Source of the DNA: Aeromonas fluvialis
Lineage (GTDB): Bacteria > Pseudomonadota > Gammaproteobacteria > Enterobacterales > Aeromonadaceae
Assembly: GCF_000819885.1 (NCBI RefSeq)
Contig: NZ_CDBO01000040.1
Location: forward strand, 92,580-156,579
Reading direction: 5' to 3'
DNA: 64,000 bases
The notes below the pieces were generated by a model that was not told where the DNA came from, ran no database searches, and was given only the letters and a program-made list of their open reading frames with translations. Below, piece after piece: positions 27,851 through 38,016 of the stretch. Each line of letters starts with the position of its first letter. The first letter of the stretch is position 1. A program made the translations under genes and the position numbers.

Positions 27851-28756
27851 TCAGGAGAGCGCCAACCCGATGGAGAGCAGCAGGCTGAACAGAAAGGCGC
27901 TGATGGCTGTTTTCTTCAGGGCGCCGGTCAGCACCTCGCCATCGTAGCTTTCGCGCAAGGTACGGGCCGCATCGCTGAGAGGCTTCATGGCGGGCAGGAA
28001 GATCCACGGCCAGAAACTGGCGGGCTGAGTCAGGATAAAGGCGATGGTCGCCAGCAGCGCAGCCCCCAGCAGCACCCAGTGATAGGCGATGGCGCGGTTG
28101 CGGCCAAGGCGCACCGCCAGGGTGATCTTGCCGCTGGCGGCGTCGGTCTCGATGTCGCGCACATTGTTGATATTGAGCACGGCGGTGGCCAGCAAACCAC
28201 AAGCGGTAGCGGGCAGCAGCAGATCCCACGCCAGACTCTTGGTAAAGAGGTAGTAGGAGCCGAGCACCCCCAGCAGACCGAAGAACAGAAACACCGAGAT
28301 ATCGCCAAACCCGCGATAACCGTAAGGGGTCTTGCCCACGGTGTAGGTCACCGCCGCGACGATGGCCGCACCACCTAACACCACAAATGCCAAAATCTGC
28401 AGCCACTGGCCGCCGAAGGCGCTGCCCAGCAACAGCAGGCCACTGGCCACCGCCGCCAGTGCAGTCAGCGCCATCGCCACGCACATCTGCTTTTGGGTAA
28501 TAAGGCCGGAGACCACCGCCCGCTGTGGGCCGATCCGCTCACCGTTGTCGGCACCGGAGACCGCATCGCCGTAATCGTTGGCCAGGTTGGAGAGGATCTG
28601 CAGCAGGATGGCGGTCAGCACGGAGAGCGCCATGATGGTGCCATCGAAGGCACCGCGGCTGGCAGCCAGCCCCGAGCCCAGCAGGATGGAAGAGCAGGCG
28701 AGCGGCAAGGTGCGCAAACGCGCCGCCAGCAACCAAACAGAGAAGGTATTTGTCAT
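27851..28756 (-). CDS. menA: 1,4-dihydroxy-2-naphthoate polyprenyltransferase MenA
   Basis: An inner-membrane prenyltransferase of 301 aa that attaches the polyprenyl chain to DHNA, giving demethylmenaquinone. It has about eight or nine helices, with the two Asp-rich prenyltransferase motifs visible as NLANDYGDAVSGAD near residues 57-70 and NNVRDIETDAASGKITLAVRLG near 188. ATG 28756 (MTNTFSVWLLAARLRTLPLA) is the family start; the frame stays open upstream but crosses the shared promoter region. It is divergent from menF with a gap of about 210 bases, which probably holds promoters for both. Confidence 0.95.
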   Translation of the reverse strand: MTNTFSVWLLAARLRTLPLACSSILLGSGLAASRGAFDGTIMALSVLTAILLQILSNLANDYGDAVSGADNGERIGPQRAVVSGLITQKQMCVAMALTALAAVASGLLLLGSAFGGQWLQILAFVVLGGAAIVAAVTYTVGKTPYGYRGFGDISVFLFFGLLGVLGSYYLFTKSLAWDLLLPATACGLLATAVLNINNVRDIETDAASGKITLAVRLGRNRAIAYHWVLLGAALLATIAFILTQPASFWPWIFLPAMKPLSDAARTLRESYDGEVLTGALKKTAISAFLFSLLLSIGLALS

Positions 28757-28964
28757 ATTGTGATGGCCAAACAATCGGATTTTGATCGTGTTAAGGGTTA
28801 TCGAACCGGATTTGGGTATACTTGGCCCCGGAGAGTGAAGCTCCCGCGGGCGATTTACATGGACGAATGGGCAGATAATATATAGGAAATCCTCGCCCTT
28901 TGGCATAAACCTACGGCATCCTGCTACCGGATCGCTCGTTACTACCCGGCTCAGACAAGAATCC

Positions 28965-30287
28965 ATGTTGGCTCAGACCCATATCAAGCAACAACTGGAC
29001 GCCCTGCGTCACAGCAACGTCAGCGGCTTCGTGCGGTTGCGAGTAGCGATCGAGACCCGCTCCTTTCTGGGCTGGCTCGCGGCGCAAACCCTCTATCCCC
29101 GCATCTACTGGCAGGCCCGTGGAGAGGATCGTCCCGAGTATGTTGCGCTGGGGGCCATCCATGAGCTGACCGAGCCGCACGCCATCAAGCGGGTGTGTGC
29201 CAACACGGCTAGCCAGCATCATGACGACAGCCCCCGCTACTATGGCGGACTGGCGTTCGATCCGGCCCAATCCGGTTGGCAAGGGTTTGGCCCCTGCCGT
29301 TTCGTGCTGCCCCGCATCGAGCTGGTGCGCCGTGGCGAGTGCGTCAGCCTCTGCCTCAACCTCTGGCTGGATGACGACAATCTGGAGGCCGAACTGCAAG
29401 CGGCCGAAGCCGCCCTCGATGCCCTGCGCCCGGAAGCGCCGCTGCCCGCCCTGCAAAAGCAGCCCTGGCAGCGACAGGATTGCCCCGGCCCCGCCCAGTG
29501 GCAAACCCTGGTAGAGCGCGTTACCGCCCCCGATTTTCAGGCGCACACCCCCAAGGTGGTGCTATCGCGGGAGAGCGTGCTGACCAGTCCGAACCATGAT
29601 GCAGATATCAATCCCTGGACCATGCTCGACCAGTGGGCCCGCCACGCCCAGGACTGCTTCCACTTTGGTTTTCAATTCTCCCCCGAGCAGGCCTTTATCG
29701 CCTGCTCCCCCGAGCGGCTCTACCGCCGGGAAGGGAGACACCTCTTTACCGAGGCGCTGGCGGGCACCATCCGCCGCTCCGGCGATGAAGAGGTGGATGC
29801 CCAACTGGCCGCCGAGCTGCTGGCCGACAGCAAGAACCGGCTGGAGAACCGGCTGGTGCACGCCGACATCCTCAACCGACTGGCGCCACTGACCCACGAT
29901 GCCAGCCTGACCGAGCCGCGCATTCTCAAACTCCGGCTGCTGCAACACCTCAAGTGCGATATCGAAGCCGAGCTCAAGCCCGGCGTCTGCGACTGGCAGT
30001 TGCTCGATACCCTCCACCCCACACCGGCGGTCGGCGGCGCCCCGCGCGAGGCGGCGCTGGCCTTTATCCGCGAGTTCGAGCCCTACGATCGGGGCTGGTA
30101 CGCCGGTGCCTGCGGCATGTTGAGTCGGGAGACTTCCGAGTTCTCGGTCGCCATTCGCAGCGCCCGCATTCAGCCGGGCAGCGTCACCCTGTTTGCCGGT
30201 GCCGGCATTGTCGCCGGTTCCGAGCCTGTCGCCGAGTGGGCCGAGCTCGACAACAAGATCGCCAATGTGCTCTCCCTGCTGGGATAG
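28965..30287 (+). CDS. menF: Isochorismate synthase MenF
   Basis: A 440-aa chorismate-binding enzyme that makes isochorismate for menaquinone synthesis. Family motifs are [24 protein letters not shown], in part, [13 protein letters not shown], and the C-terminal [16 protein letters not shown] and YAGACGML with EFSVAIRSA and [15 protein letters not shown]. The general base lysine and metal-binding Glu of the MST family lie in these regions. It is the first gene of menFDHBCE; menD begins 32 bases later. An alternative role, EntC-like siderophore synthesis, is excluded by the context. Confidence 0.95.
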   Translation: MLAQTHIKQQLDALRHSNVSGFVRLRVAIETRSFLGWLAAQTLYPRIYWQARGEDRPEYVALGAIHELTEPHAIKRVCANTASQHHDDSPRYYGGLAFDPAQSGWQGFGPCRFVLPRIELVRRGECVSLCLNLWLDDDNLEAELQAAEAALDALRPEAPLPALQKQPWQRQDCPGPAQWQTLVERVTAPDFQAHTPKVVLSRESVLTSPNHDADINPWTMLDQWARHAQDCFHFGFQFSPEQAFIACSPERLYRREGRHLFTEALAGTIRRSGDEEVDAQLAAELLADSKNRLENRLVHADILNRLAPLTHDASLTEPRILKLRLLQHLKCDIEAELKPGVCDWQLLDTLHPTPAVGGAPREAALAFIREFEPYDRGWYAGACGMLSRETSEFSVAIRSARIQPGSVTLFAGAGIVAGSEPVAEWAELDNKIANVLSLLG

Positions 30288-30319
30288 TCATTCACCCTTT
30301 TCACGCTACGAGAGCCCCT

Positions 30320-32077
30320 ATGCCCACCCGTAAAGAGCCTGCCAGCGAAGAGTTTGCCTGCCCCCCGTTTTCGAGCCAGCACGCCACCTTCAACCACGTC
30401 TGGTCCTCCCTCTTGCTGGAGGAGCTCTTTCGCCTCGGGGTGCGCGACATCGCGCTGGCCCCCGGCTCCCGCTCTGCGCCGCTGACCATGGCGGCTGCGG
30501 CGCATCAGGGCTTTCGTTGTCACCTGCACTTTGACGAGCGCGGCCTCGGCTTTATGGCGCTGGGGCTGGCCAAGGGGAGCAACCGGCCGGTGGCGGTGAT
30601 CATGACCTCGGGCACAGCCGTGGCCAACCTCTGGCCCGCCGTGGCAGAGGCCCAGCTCACCGGTGTGCCGCTGATTATTCTCTCCGCCGATCGTCCTCCT
30701 GAGCTTATCGACAACGGTGCCAATCAGGCGATCGACCAGCAGGGGATCTTCGGCCACTACCCCGTCTATCAGCAGAATCTGCCGAGCCCCACCCCGACCA
30801 TTCCGGCCGCTTTCGTGCTGAGCTCGGTAGATCAGGCGCTGGCCAGACAGACGCTCACCCCCGGGGTGGTGCACTTCAACTGCATGTACCCCGAGCCCCT
30901 CTACCCGGGCGAGCACTATCAGGATTTCTCGGACTATCTGGCCCCCCTCGGTGACTGGCTCGGCTCGCGCAAGCCATGGAGCCCGTGGCAACAGAGCGAG
31001 GCCACCTGCCCCCCTCAGGCACAGTGGGAAACCTTTCGGCAACAGCGCGGCATCGTTGTGGCTGGTCGCATTACCGACCCGAAGCAGGCACAGACCGCCG
31101 CCGCGCTGGCGGAGCAACTCGGCTGGCCGCTGCTGGCGGATCTGCAGAGCCAGATCCGCTTCGATAGCCGCAACCTCATCCATATGGATATGGCGCTCAA
31201 CGACCCTGAATTCGTCGCCGAGCTGGGCCGGGCCGACGTGCTGTTGCAATTTGGCGCGCGGCTTGTCTCCAAGCGGCTTGGCCAGTTCATCAAACACCAT
31301 TCATGGCAGGATTACTGGCTGGTGGATCCGCAACCGGCGCGGCTCGATCCCGACTACCGACTGCGCAACCGGCTGCTCTGCTGTGCCAGCGCCTTTGTCG
31401 CGGCCCATCCGGTCACCACCCGGGCCCCTTGGCACACATTGGCCGAGCTGCAACACAACGCCAGCCAGCAGATCGCCGCCGCCTGCAATCGCTTCTCGGA
31501 GCTCGGGGTCTGCCATCGCCTCAACCGCCTGATCGAAGGACAACTGTTTGTCGGCAACAGCATGCCGGCCCGACTGATGGATATGCTCGGTGAAACGGGC
31601 AAGGGGCCGAGCCGGGTGATGACCAACCGCGGTGCCTCTGGCATCGATGGCCTGATCGCCACCGCCTACGGTTTTGCCCAATCGGCCCGGCCGGGCAGCG
31701 ATGAGCCCACCACCCTGCTGCTTGGCGATCTGAGCGCCCTGCACGATCTCAACAGCCTAGCCCTGCTTGGCAAGGCGAGCCGACCGCTGGTGGTGATCCT
31801 GCTCAACAACGATGGTGGCAGCATCTTCCGTATGTTGCCGGTGCCCACCGAAGGGGAGCTGCTGGAGAGCTACTACCGGCTGCCCCACGGCCTCAGCTTT
31901 GAACATGCCGCCGCCATGTTTGGCCTCGCCTATCGCGCACCGACCACCCTGGCCGAGTTCGAACGCGATTACCGCGCCGCCCTCCAACATGGCGTTACCT
32001 TGATCGAGATCCGGGTACCGAGCGAGCAGGTAGCCGATGATCTCAAGGCGCTGGGAGCCGCCATCCGTGAGCGGTAA
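30320..32077 (+). CDS. menD: 2-succinyl-5-enolpyruvyl-6-hydroxy-3-cyclohexene-1-carboxylate synthase MenD
   Basis: A 585-aa thiamine-diphosphate enzyme joining isochorismate and 2-oxoglutarate. The N-terminal Pyr domain contains [19 protein letters not shown], in part, [18 protein letters not shown] and the activating Glu. The central domain includes [12 protein letters not shown]. The ThDP/Mg motif near residues 470-500 is seen as [15 protein letters not shown] with [14 protein letters not shown] 30320 (MPTRKEP) is used; the frame extends far upstream but overlaps menF. Its last 11 bases overlap the GTG of menH. Confidence 0.95.
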   Translation: MPTRKEPASEEFACPPFSSQHATFNHVWSSLLLEELFRLGVRDIALAPGSRSAPLTMAAAAHQGFRCHLHFDERGLGFMALGLAKGSNRPVAVIMTSGTAVANLWPAVAEAQLTGVPLIILSADRPPELIDNGANQAIDQQGIFGHYPVYQQNLPSPTPTIPAAFVLSSVDQALARQTLTPGVVHFNCMYPEPLYPGEHYQDFSDYLAPLGDWLGSRKPWSPWQQSEATCPPQAQWETFRQQRGIVVAGRITDPKQAQTAAALAEQLGWPLLADLQSQIRFDSRNLIHMDMALNDPEFVAELGRADVLLQFGARLVSKRLGQFIKHHSWQDYWLVDPQPARLDPDYRLRNRLLCCASAFVAAHPVTTRAPWHTLAELQHNASQQIAAACNRFSELGVCHRLNRLIEGQLFVGNSMPARLMDMLGETGKGPSRVMTNRGASGIDGLIATAYGFAQSARPGSDEPTTLLLGDLSALHDLNSLALLGKASRPLVVILLNNDGGSIFRMLPVPTEGELLESYYRLPHGLSFEHAAAMFGLAYRAPTTLAEFERDYRAALQHGVTLIEIRVPSEQVADDLKALGAAIRER

Positions 32078-32828
32078 CAACACACCGCTGGTGCTGCTGC
32101 ACGGCCTGCTGGGGGATGGCGGCGACTGGCAACCGGTGATCGACCGGCTGCCCGCCATCCACTGCATTGCCCTCGATCTGCCGGGTCACGGCCAGCATAG
32201 CGCTCTCAACGTCAGCGACTTTGAGCAGAGCCACCAGTGGCTGGTCGCCGAGCTGGCCAGCCGCAACATTGAACGCTATCTGCTGGCGGGTTACTCGCTG
32301 GGGGGGCGACTGGCCCTCTATCACGCCAGCCAAGAGCCCGCCGGGCTGCAGGGGCTGCTGCTGGAGAACTGCCACCCGGGGCTACCGGCCAGTGAACGGG
32401 CCGCCCGCATCCAGCATGATGAACAGTGGGCGCAGCGCTTCGAGCGCGAGCCGCTGGCCAACGTGCTGGGCGACTGGTACCGGCAAGGGGTGTTTGCCGA
32501 CCTTGACGACGCGGCCCGGGCCCGCCAGATCGCCCGCCGCCTTGGCAACGACGGTCTGGGCATCGCCACCATGCTGCGCACCACCTCGCTCGGCAAGCAG
32601 CCGGATCTCGCCCCCTGGCTCATGGCGTGCCAGCTGCCGGTCACCTGGGTGAGTGGCCAGCGGGATCACAAATTCCATCAGCTGGCTTGCCAGCTGGCGA
32701 ACCAAGATCGCAGAATCAACCACTTGGTGCTGGATGGCGGCCATAATCTGCACGCCCATCAGCCAGAATCCTTTGCCCGACTCCTCGCGGAGTGGGTCAA
32801 CCAACAAGAAGAGACGAGTCATGATTGA
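32067..32828 (+). CDS. menH: 2-succinyl-6-hydroxy-2,4-cyclohexadiene-1-carboxylate synthase MenH
   Basis: A 253-aa alpha/beta hydrolase that eliminates pyruvate from the MenD product to give SHCHC. The Ser of the triad lies in AGYSLGG (S77), the Asp in SGQRDHKF near residue 197, and the His in [10 protein letters not shown] near 230. The start is GTG 32067, overlapping the menD stop by 11 bases and preceded by GGGAG; an ATG at 32037 would add ten residues and is less likely. Its stop is embedded in ATGATTGA, which also forms the start of the duplicated menB leader ORF. Confidence 0.92.
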   Translation: MSGNNTPLVLLHGLLGDGGDWQPVIDRLPAIHCIALDLPGHGQHSALNVSDFEQSHQWLVAELASRNIERYLLAGYSLGGRLALYHASQEPAGLQGLLLENCHPGLPASERAARIQHDEQWAQRFEREPLANVLGDWYRQGVFADLDDAARARQIARRLGNDGLGIATMLRTTSLGKQPDLAPWLMACQLPVTWVSGQRDHKFHQLACQLANQDRRINHLVLDGGHNLHAHQPESFARLLAEWVNQQEETSHD

Positions 32829-32980
32829 AGCAATGACGGAAGCGGAACTGTACGCACCTGTTCAACATGCCGGGATTGCTCAACTCTATGTTCAACTCGG
32901 TGCTCAACTGCACTCGACCAGATCAGAAGGAAAAAACCATGATTGAAGCAATGACGGAAGCGGAACTGTACGCTCCTGTT
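32820..32980. repeat. Tandem duplication of the menB start
   Basis: Forty-two bases at 32821-32862, beginning ATGATTGAAGCAATGACGG, recur at 32939-32980 with a single mismatch (A at 32856, T at 32974). The offset is 118 bases. The repeated block includes the menB start and first 14 codons ([14 protein letters not shown]). Confidence 0.95.
32821..32946 (+). CDS. 41-aa leader ORF from duplicated menB start
   Basis: The upstream copy of the menB start opens a 41-codon frame that begins like MenB for 14 residues ([14 protein letters not shown]) and then diverges into a sequence with repeated QL pairs. It begins inside the menH stop (ATGATTGA) and stops at TGA 32944-32946, within the menB start (again ATGATTGA). 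It could therefore couple menH to menB translation through two consecutive overlaps. Whether the peptide is made or does anything is unknown. The unusually exact overlap geometry argues for real translation. Confidence 0.4.
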   Translation: MIEAMTEAELYAPVQHAGIAQLYVQLGAQLHSTRSEGKNHD

Positions 32981-33799
32981 GAGTGGCAGGATTGCTCCGC
33001 CGGTTACGAGGACATCCTCTATCACAAGTCCAACGATGGCATTGCCAAGATCACCATCAACCGTCCCCAGGTACGCAACGCCTTCCGTCCCCGCACCGTC
33101 AAAGAGATGCTGCAGGCGCTGGCCGATGCCCGTTATGACGATCAGATCGGCACCATCATCCTGACCGGTTTTGGCGAGAAAGCCTTCTGCGCCGGCGGCG
33201 ACCAGAAGATCCGTGGCGACTACGGTGGATACCGCGATGATGAGGGAACTCACCACCTCAATGTGCTCGACTTCCAGCGCGACATCCGCACCTGTCCGAA
33301 ACCTGTGGTTGCCATGGTGGCCGGTTACGCGGTCGGTGGCGGCCACGTGCTGCACATGATGTGTGACCTGACCATCGCCGCCGACAACGCCCAGTTTGGC
33401 CAGACCGGCCCGAAAGTGGGCTCCTTCGACGGCGGTTGGGGTGCTTCCTACATGGCTCGCATCGTCGGCCAGAAGAAAGCCCGTGAAATCTGGTTCCTCT
33501 GCCGCATGTACGATGCGAGCCAAGCCCTCGACATGGGTCTGGTCAACACCGTCGTGCCGTTGGCGGATCTGGAGCGCGAAACCGTGCGCTGGTGCCGTGA
33601 AATGCTGCAAAACAGCCCGATGGCGCTGCGCTGCCTGAAAGCCGCCCTCAACGCTGACTGTGATGGTCAGGCGGGCTTGCAGGAACTGGCGGGCAATGCC
33701 ACCATGCTGTTCTACATGACCGAAGAGGGTCAGGAAGGCCGCAACGCCTTCAACGAAAAGCGTCGCCCCGACTTCTCCAAATACAAGCGGAACCCCTGA
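32939..33799 (+). CDS. menB: 1,4-dihydroxy-2-naphthoyl-CoA synthase MenB
   Basis: A 286-aa crotonase-fold enzyme that closes the ring of o-succinylbenzoyl-CoA to give DHNA-CoA. Characteristic pieces are [75 protein letters not shown], in part, and the C-terminal [18 protein letters not shown]. The Asp and Tyr of the active site fall in these conserved blocks. The ATG at 32939, with AAGGAAAAAA before it, fits E. coli MenB; the open frame further upstream is the duplicated leader. The TGA stop overlaps the menC start (TGATG). Confidence 0.96.
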   Translation: MIEAMTEAELYAPVEWQDCSAGYEDILYHKSNDGIAKITINRPQVRNAFRPRTVKEMLQALADARYDDQIGTIILTGFGEKAFCAGGDQKIRGDYGGYRDDEGTHHLNVLDFQRDIRTCPKPVVAMVAGYAVGGGHVLHMMCDLTIAADNAQFGQTGPKVGSFDGGWGASYMARIVGQKKAREIWFLCRMYDASQALDMGLVNTVVPLADLERETVRWCREMLQNSPMALRCLKAALNADCDGQAGLQELAGNATMLFYMTEEGQEGRNAFNEKRRPDFSKYKRNP

Positions 33800-34728
33800 T
33801 GACACTAGCCCTGTATCGCTATCAACTGCCTTTTACCCAGCCACTGACCTTTCACGGCAAGGTGGAGGTGGCGCGAGAGGGGCTGTTGGTGCACATCAAC
33901 GACGGCTGGGGGGAAATCGCCCCCCTGCCCGGCTTCTCGAAAGAGAGTCTGCAACAGGCAGAGGCAGAAGCCCTTGCCACGCTGGCGGCCCTGGCCGCCG
34001 GCAACACCCCGAACCCCGTGCTGCCGTCGGTGCAATTTGGCCTCGACTGCGCGCGCCGGACATGGCCCGAGCAGCGCAACCCGCTGCCGGAGCCCTATCC
34101 CCTCATTCAAGGCTCCCCCCAGGAGCTGCTGAAAAACTGGAAAATGTGGCTGCATCGCACGCCCAGCAAGGCCAAGCTGAAGGTGGCGCGCTACCCGATG
34201 CGTGACGAGCTGGCGCTGATCCGCCTGCTGTGCGATCGCCTTCCCTCCCTCAAGCTGGTGCTGGACGCCAACCAGGGCTGGACCCGCGAGGAGGCTTGGG
34301 CCTTCTGCGGCCATCTCGACCCGAACCGCATCGAGTATCTGGAAGACCCTTGTGCCGACTTTGCCGACATCGCCTTTGTCGCCAACCGAACCGGCATGCC
34401 GGTGGCGCTGGATGAGCTGCTGGCGCAAGGCAAGCCGTGGGAGCCGATCCCGCAACTGCGCGCGCTGGTGCTCAAACCCACCCTGCTCGGTTCACTGGCC
34501 AACAGCGAAGCGCTGATCGCTCGCGCCCGCGAACTGCGGCTCAAGGTGATCATCTCCTCCTGCTTCGAATCGGATCTGGGCCTGAACCAGCTCTTTCATC
34601 TGGCAGGCGAATGGACGCCGGAACAGGCCCCGGGCCTCGATACCCGCCGCTGGATGGCAGGCAATCTGCTGGGGGACGATGGCAAACCGGATCTGAGCCG
34701 ACTGGAGCAACTGTATTACCGTGATTGA
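33799..34728 (+). CDS. menC: o-Succinylbenzoate synthase MenC
   Basis: A 309-aa enolase-superfamily dehydratase that converts SHCHC to o-succinylbenzoate. The catalytic lysine is in AKLKVARYP near residue 133, and the metal ligands are in LVLDANQGW, YLEDPCAD and PVALDELL, with the second catalytic lysine in ALVLKPTLLGS. Its ATG overlaps the menB stop by one base, and its own TGA lies inside the GTG start of menE (GTGATTGA), so the operon is tightly coupled. The length is normal. Confidence 0.94.
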   Translation: MTLALYRYQLPFTQPLTFHGKVEVAREGLLVHINDGWGEIAPLPGFSKESLQQAEAEALATLAALAAGNTPNPVLPSVQFGLDCARRTWPEQRNPLPEPYPLIQGSPQELLKNWKMWLHRTPSKAKLKVARYPMRDELALIRLLCDRLPSLKLVLDANQGWTREEAWAFCGHLDPNRIEYLEDPCADFADIAFVANRTGMPVALDELLAQGKPWEPIPQLRALVLKPTLLGSLANSEALIARARELRLKVIISSCFESDLGLNQLFHLAGEWTPEQAPGLDTRRWMAGNLLGDDGKPDLSRLEQLYYRD

Positions 34729-36136
34729 CCCCTCCCGTTCACCCGAACAGACGCTTTGCCCGGTACGCCACCGGGCAATTTCCACCCCGAACCACATTGC
34801 CATCCACACCGGCTCGCCCCTCAGTTACCGCCAGCTCGATGACCGCCTCAACAGCCTGTGCCAACAGCTGGAACAGGCCGGCGTGCGCCGTGGTGATCAT
34901 CTGGCAGCGGTGGTGCGCGGGGCGCTGGAAGATGTGCTGCTGGCTTGGTCCTGCGTGCGCAGCGGCGTGGTGTTCTGCCCGCTCAATCCCGCCTTTCCCC
35001 TCGAAAAACAGCGCGAGCTGGCGGTGCAACTCGATGCCGACGCCTTCTGGTCGGCAGGGGAGATCCCGGCAGGCAACTGGCAATCCTTGCTGCTCGACTT
35101 CACATGCGAGCTGCTGGCAAGCGAGGAAGCGTGGCCGCTGGCATCGACCCAGCTCAACAACATGATCCTCACCTCGGGCTCCAGCGGCGCGCCGAAAGCG
35201 GTAGTGCACCGGCTCTGCAACCACCTTGCCTCGGCGCGCGGCTCTGCCACCCTCATGCCCCTCGATGAGGAATCCGGCTGGCTGCTCTCCCTGCCGCTGT
35301 TCCATGTCGGCGGCTACGCCATCCTGTTTCGGGTCTTTCTGGCGGGCGCCACGCTGGTGCTGGATCAGCGTGAACGCCCCCTCAAGGAGCGGTTGGAGTG
35401 CCAACCCATCACTCACTTGTCTCTGGTGCCGACCCAGCTCTGGCGCCTGCTGGCAGAGGGCTTTGACCCTGCTCGCACCCGCCTGCGCGAGTTGCTGCTC
35501 GGTGGCGCCGCCATCCCGCAACCGCTGGTGAGCCGCCTCTGTGCCATGGGGCTCGAACCCAAGGTGAGTTATGGCCTCTCCGAGATGGGTAGCCAGGTTT
35601 GCACCACCATCCCCGGCGATGCCGGTGTGGTCGGGCTCCCGCTACCGGGACGGGAAGTGTGCATCCGGGAGCAGGAGATCTGCGTGCGCGGCGCCACCCT
35701 GTTTGCCGGTTACTATCGGGCAGGCGAGCTGGAACTGCCCCTCGATGGCGAGGGCTGGTTTCATACCCGCGACAAGGGACGCTTCACTGCGGCAGGGGAA
35801 CTGCTGGTCGAGGGGCGGCTCGACAACCTCTTCATCTCGGGGGGCGAAAACATCCAGCCCGAAACCATAGAGCAGCGACTGGTGGATCATCCCGCCATCG
35901 CCCAGGCGCTGGTGGTGCCGGTGCCGAGCGACGAGTGGGGGCAACGCCCCGCCGCCTTTATCGACTGGCACGGCGAGCCGCGGCCTTATGCCGAACTGGC
36001 CGCCTGGCTCCGCAGCGGCCTGCCCGGTTTTATGGTGCCCGACCACTGGCTCCCCTGGCCCGATCTTGGCGGCAATCTCAAACCCTCACGCCAACAGTTG
36101 GGCAAGGTTGCGCGACAACAGATCGCTCATCAATAG
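34721..36136 (+). CDS. menE: o-Succinylbenzoate-CoA ligase MenE
   Basis: A 471-aa acyl-CoA ligase of the ANL family that activates o-succinylbenzoate to its CoA ester. The P-loop LTSGSSGAPKAVVH lies near residues 147-160, followed by SLPLFHVGGYAILFR, the motif SYGLSEMGSQV (usually YGxTE), and the hinge DKGRFTAAGELLVEGRLDNLFISGGENI, in part. The start is GTG 34721, overlapping the menC stop by eight bases. It ends the operon. No clear hairpin terminator follows, but sanA begins 218 bases downstream. Confidence 0.94.
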   Translation: MIDPSRSPEQTLCPVRHRAISTPNHIAIHTGSPLSYRQLDDRLNSLCQQLEQAGVRRGDHLAAVVRGALEDVLLAWSCVRSGVVFCPLNPAFPLEKQRELAVQLDADAFWSAGEIPAGNWQSLLLDFTCELLASEEAWPLASTQLNNMILTSGSSGAPKAVVHRLCNHLASARGSATLMPLDEESGWLLSLPLFHVGGYAILFRVFLAGATLVLDQRERPLKERLECQPITHLSLVPTQLWRLLAEGFDPARTRLRELLLGGAAIPQPLVSRLCAMGLEPKVSYGLSEMGSQVCTTIPGDAGVVGLPLPGREVCIREQEICVRGATLFAGYYRAGELELPLDGEGWFHTRDKGRFTAAGELLVEGRLDNLFISGGENIQPETIEQRLVDHPAIAQALVVPVPSDEWGQRPAAFIDWHGEPRPYAELAAWLRSGLPGFMVPDHWLPWPDLGGNLKPSRQQLGKVARQQIAHQ

Positions 36137-36354
36137 CGATAACCCCCGATCATCAGGATAGATGCACAAGAAGGCCATTTTATTGATTTGTCTGACATAA
36201 AAAACAGATGTCAGCAAGGGCAACGACTCCGCCCGCTGATAGCGCTTCACCTGCCCGAATGAGGCGCTCGCTCGCCGTCAAACCTGACGCCAGCGGCCGA
36301 GTTGTAATAGAATGCAGATAGCCTCCCCAACTCCAGACCCTGACCGCACCTCGC

Positions 36355-37203
36355 ATGAAGAAGTTTGCCAAGATCCTCCTCGCCAGCCTGCTGATACTGC
36401 TGGCACTGATTGCCTCGGTGCTGGCCTATAGCGAATGGATCGTCTCGGATGCCCGCCACTACACCTACGATCAGGTGGATGAGGTGCCCTACAACCGGGT
36501 TGCGGTGGTGTTGGGCACCTCCAAATACCTCGCCGGTGGTGGCCCCAACTACTACTTCAAGTACCGTATCAAGGCAGCCGCCGAGCTCTACAACAATGCC
36601 AAGGTGGACTTCATCATCGTCTCCGGTGACAACGCCACCGTGCAGTACAACGAGCCGCGCCAGATGCATCGCGCCCTGATCAAGGCAGGAATCCCCGCCT
36701 CTGCCATCTATATGGATTTCGCCGGATTCCGCACCCTCGACTCTGTGGTTCGGGCCAGGGAGGTATTCGGTCAGAGTCACTTTACCGTGGTCTCCCAGGG
36801 CTTTCATAACGAGCGGGCCATTTTTATCGCCCGCCATTTCGGTATCGACGCGGTCGGCTTCAATGCCGAGGACCCCAGCGCCTATCAGGGGATCCGCACC
36901 CGGGTGCGAGAAGTCTTTGCCCGCCTGATGGGGCTGGTCGACCTCTACGTGCTGGACAAGGGGCCCAAGTTTCTCGGAGAGCCGGTCCCCATCGGTCTGC
37001 CTGTGCCTTGCCACTCGCTGAGCACTCTCGGCACCCTGCACCCCTGCCTCGCACAACCCAAACCGGCGGTGGATGAGGTTAAGCCAGCGGCGGCAACGGC
37101 GCCACTCACTCCCGCTAAAGCCGCCGCCGAGGCGCCTACCCTCATCCAGCCCACATTGCCGATCGCCCCTTCGGCCGCCAGCACCGACCCGGCTGCCCCC
37201 TAA
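36355..37203 (+). CDS. sanA: SanA-like envelope barrier protein (DUF218), with extended tail
   Basis: A 282-aa protein anchored by one N-terminal helix (KILLASLLILLALIASVLAY) with a DUF218 domain facing the periplasm. Family marks are AVVLGTSKYLAGGGPNYYFKYR, in part, VDFIIVSGDN, YMDFAGFRTLDSVVRA and SQGFHNERAIFIA. E. coli SanA (239 aa) supports the vancomycin barrier at high temperature. Here about 45 C-terminal residues after the core are Ala/Pro-rich low complexity (KPAVDEVKPAAATAPLTPAK), an addition not found in the E. coli protein. The ATG has no strong ribosome site, but TAATAGAAT upstream may be a -10. Confidence 0.85.
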   Translation: MKKFAKILLASLLILLALIASVLAYSEWIVSDARHYTYDQVDEVPYNRVAVVLGTSKYLAGGGPNYYFKYRIKAAAELYNNAKVDFIIVSGDNATVQYNEPRQMHRALIKAGIPASAIYMDFAGFRTLDSVVRAREVFGQSHFTVVSQGFHNERAIFIARHFGIDAVGFNAEDPSAYQGIRTRVREVFARLMGLVDLYVLDKGPKFLGEPVPIGLPVPCHSLSTLGTLHPCLAQPKPAVDEVKPAAATAPLTPAKAAAEAPTLIQPTLPIAPSAASTDPAAP

Positions 37204-37296
37204 ACAGAGGACCCGCCAGCGGATTGATCTGCCGAGCCAGACGGGTCGTATCAGGGTGACGGGTCGCGGCATAGATCATCGCAGGGGGGAATAGCA

Positions 37297-38016
37297 ATGA
37301 ATGAGAGCGTGGTAGTAATAGGGGCTGGCGGCGGGATCGGGGCGGCTCTGGTGGTACACTGGCTGGCGACGGGTGCCGGGCCAGTGATTGCCATCAGTCG
37401 TCAACCCGTACCAGCGGGCCTCTCATCGCCGGCTCTTCACTGGATCCGTTGCGATTACAGCGATGAGCAGATGGCAGACGTGGTGGCCTGCATCGCGCAG
37501 TTGGCGCCAAGACCGCACCGTGTGGTGATCTGCAACGGCATCCTGCATCAGGGGGAGATCCAGCCAGAGAAGCGGCTGGAAGCGCTCAATCTCGACGCCA
37601 TGACCCGCCTCTATCAGACCAACGCCTTGCTGCCGCTGCGCTGGATAAGCCAGCTGCTGCCACTGTTTGGCCGCGAGCCCTGCACTCTGGCCGTGCTCAG
37701 CGCACGGGTCGGCAGCATTGGCGACAACCGCGCTGGCGGCTGGTATGGCTATCGTGCATCCAAGGCAGCCCTCAACATGCTGCTCAAGTGTGCCGCCATC
37801 GAGCTGGCCCGGCGGGCCCCCGGCGTCAAATTGCTGGCCTTCCATCCCGGCACCGTGGATACCCAACTATCCCGCCCGTTTCACGCCAATGTACCGGCGG
37901 GAAAGGTGCAGAGTCCCGAGCAGGTAGCCGACCATCTGATTAACCTGATGAACCGGCTGCAACCGGATGGCGAACTGAGCTTTCTCGACTGGCAGGGCAA
38001 ACCTATCGAGTGGTAG
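37297..38016 (+). CDS. SDR family oxidoreductase (C-factor-like)
   Basis: A 239-aa short-chain dehydrogenase. The nucleotide-binding GAGGGIG is at residues 9-15, the NG element appears as ICNGILHQ, the catalytic Ser is in LSARVGS, and Tyr/Lys are in YGYRASK. The C-terminus carries the FHPGTVDTQLSRPF signature of C-factor (CsgA-like) SDRs. The substrate is unknown. The final 14 bases overlap the convergent tmcA gene. ATG 37297 is preceded by AGGGGGGAATAGCA, a good ribosome site. Confidence 0.87.
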   Translation: MNESVVVIGAGGGIGAALVVHWLATGAGPVIAISRQPVPAGLSSPALHWIRCDYSDEQMADVVACIAQLAPRPHRVVICNGILHQGEIQPEKRLEALNLDAMTRLYQTNALLPLRWISQLLPLFGREPCTLAVLSARVGSIGDNRAGGWYGYRASKAALNMLLKCAAIELARRAPGVKLLAFHPGTVDTQLSRPFHANVPAGKVQSPEQVADHLINLMNRLQPDGELSFLDWQGKPIEW

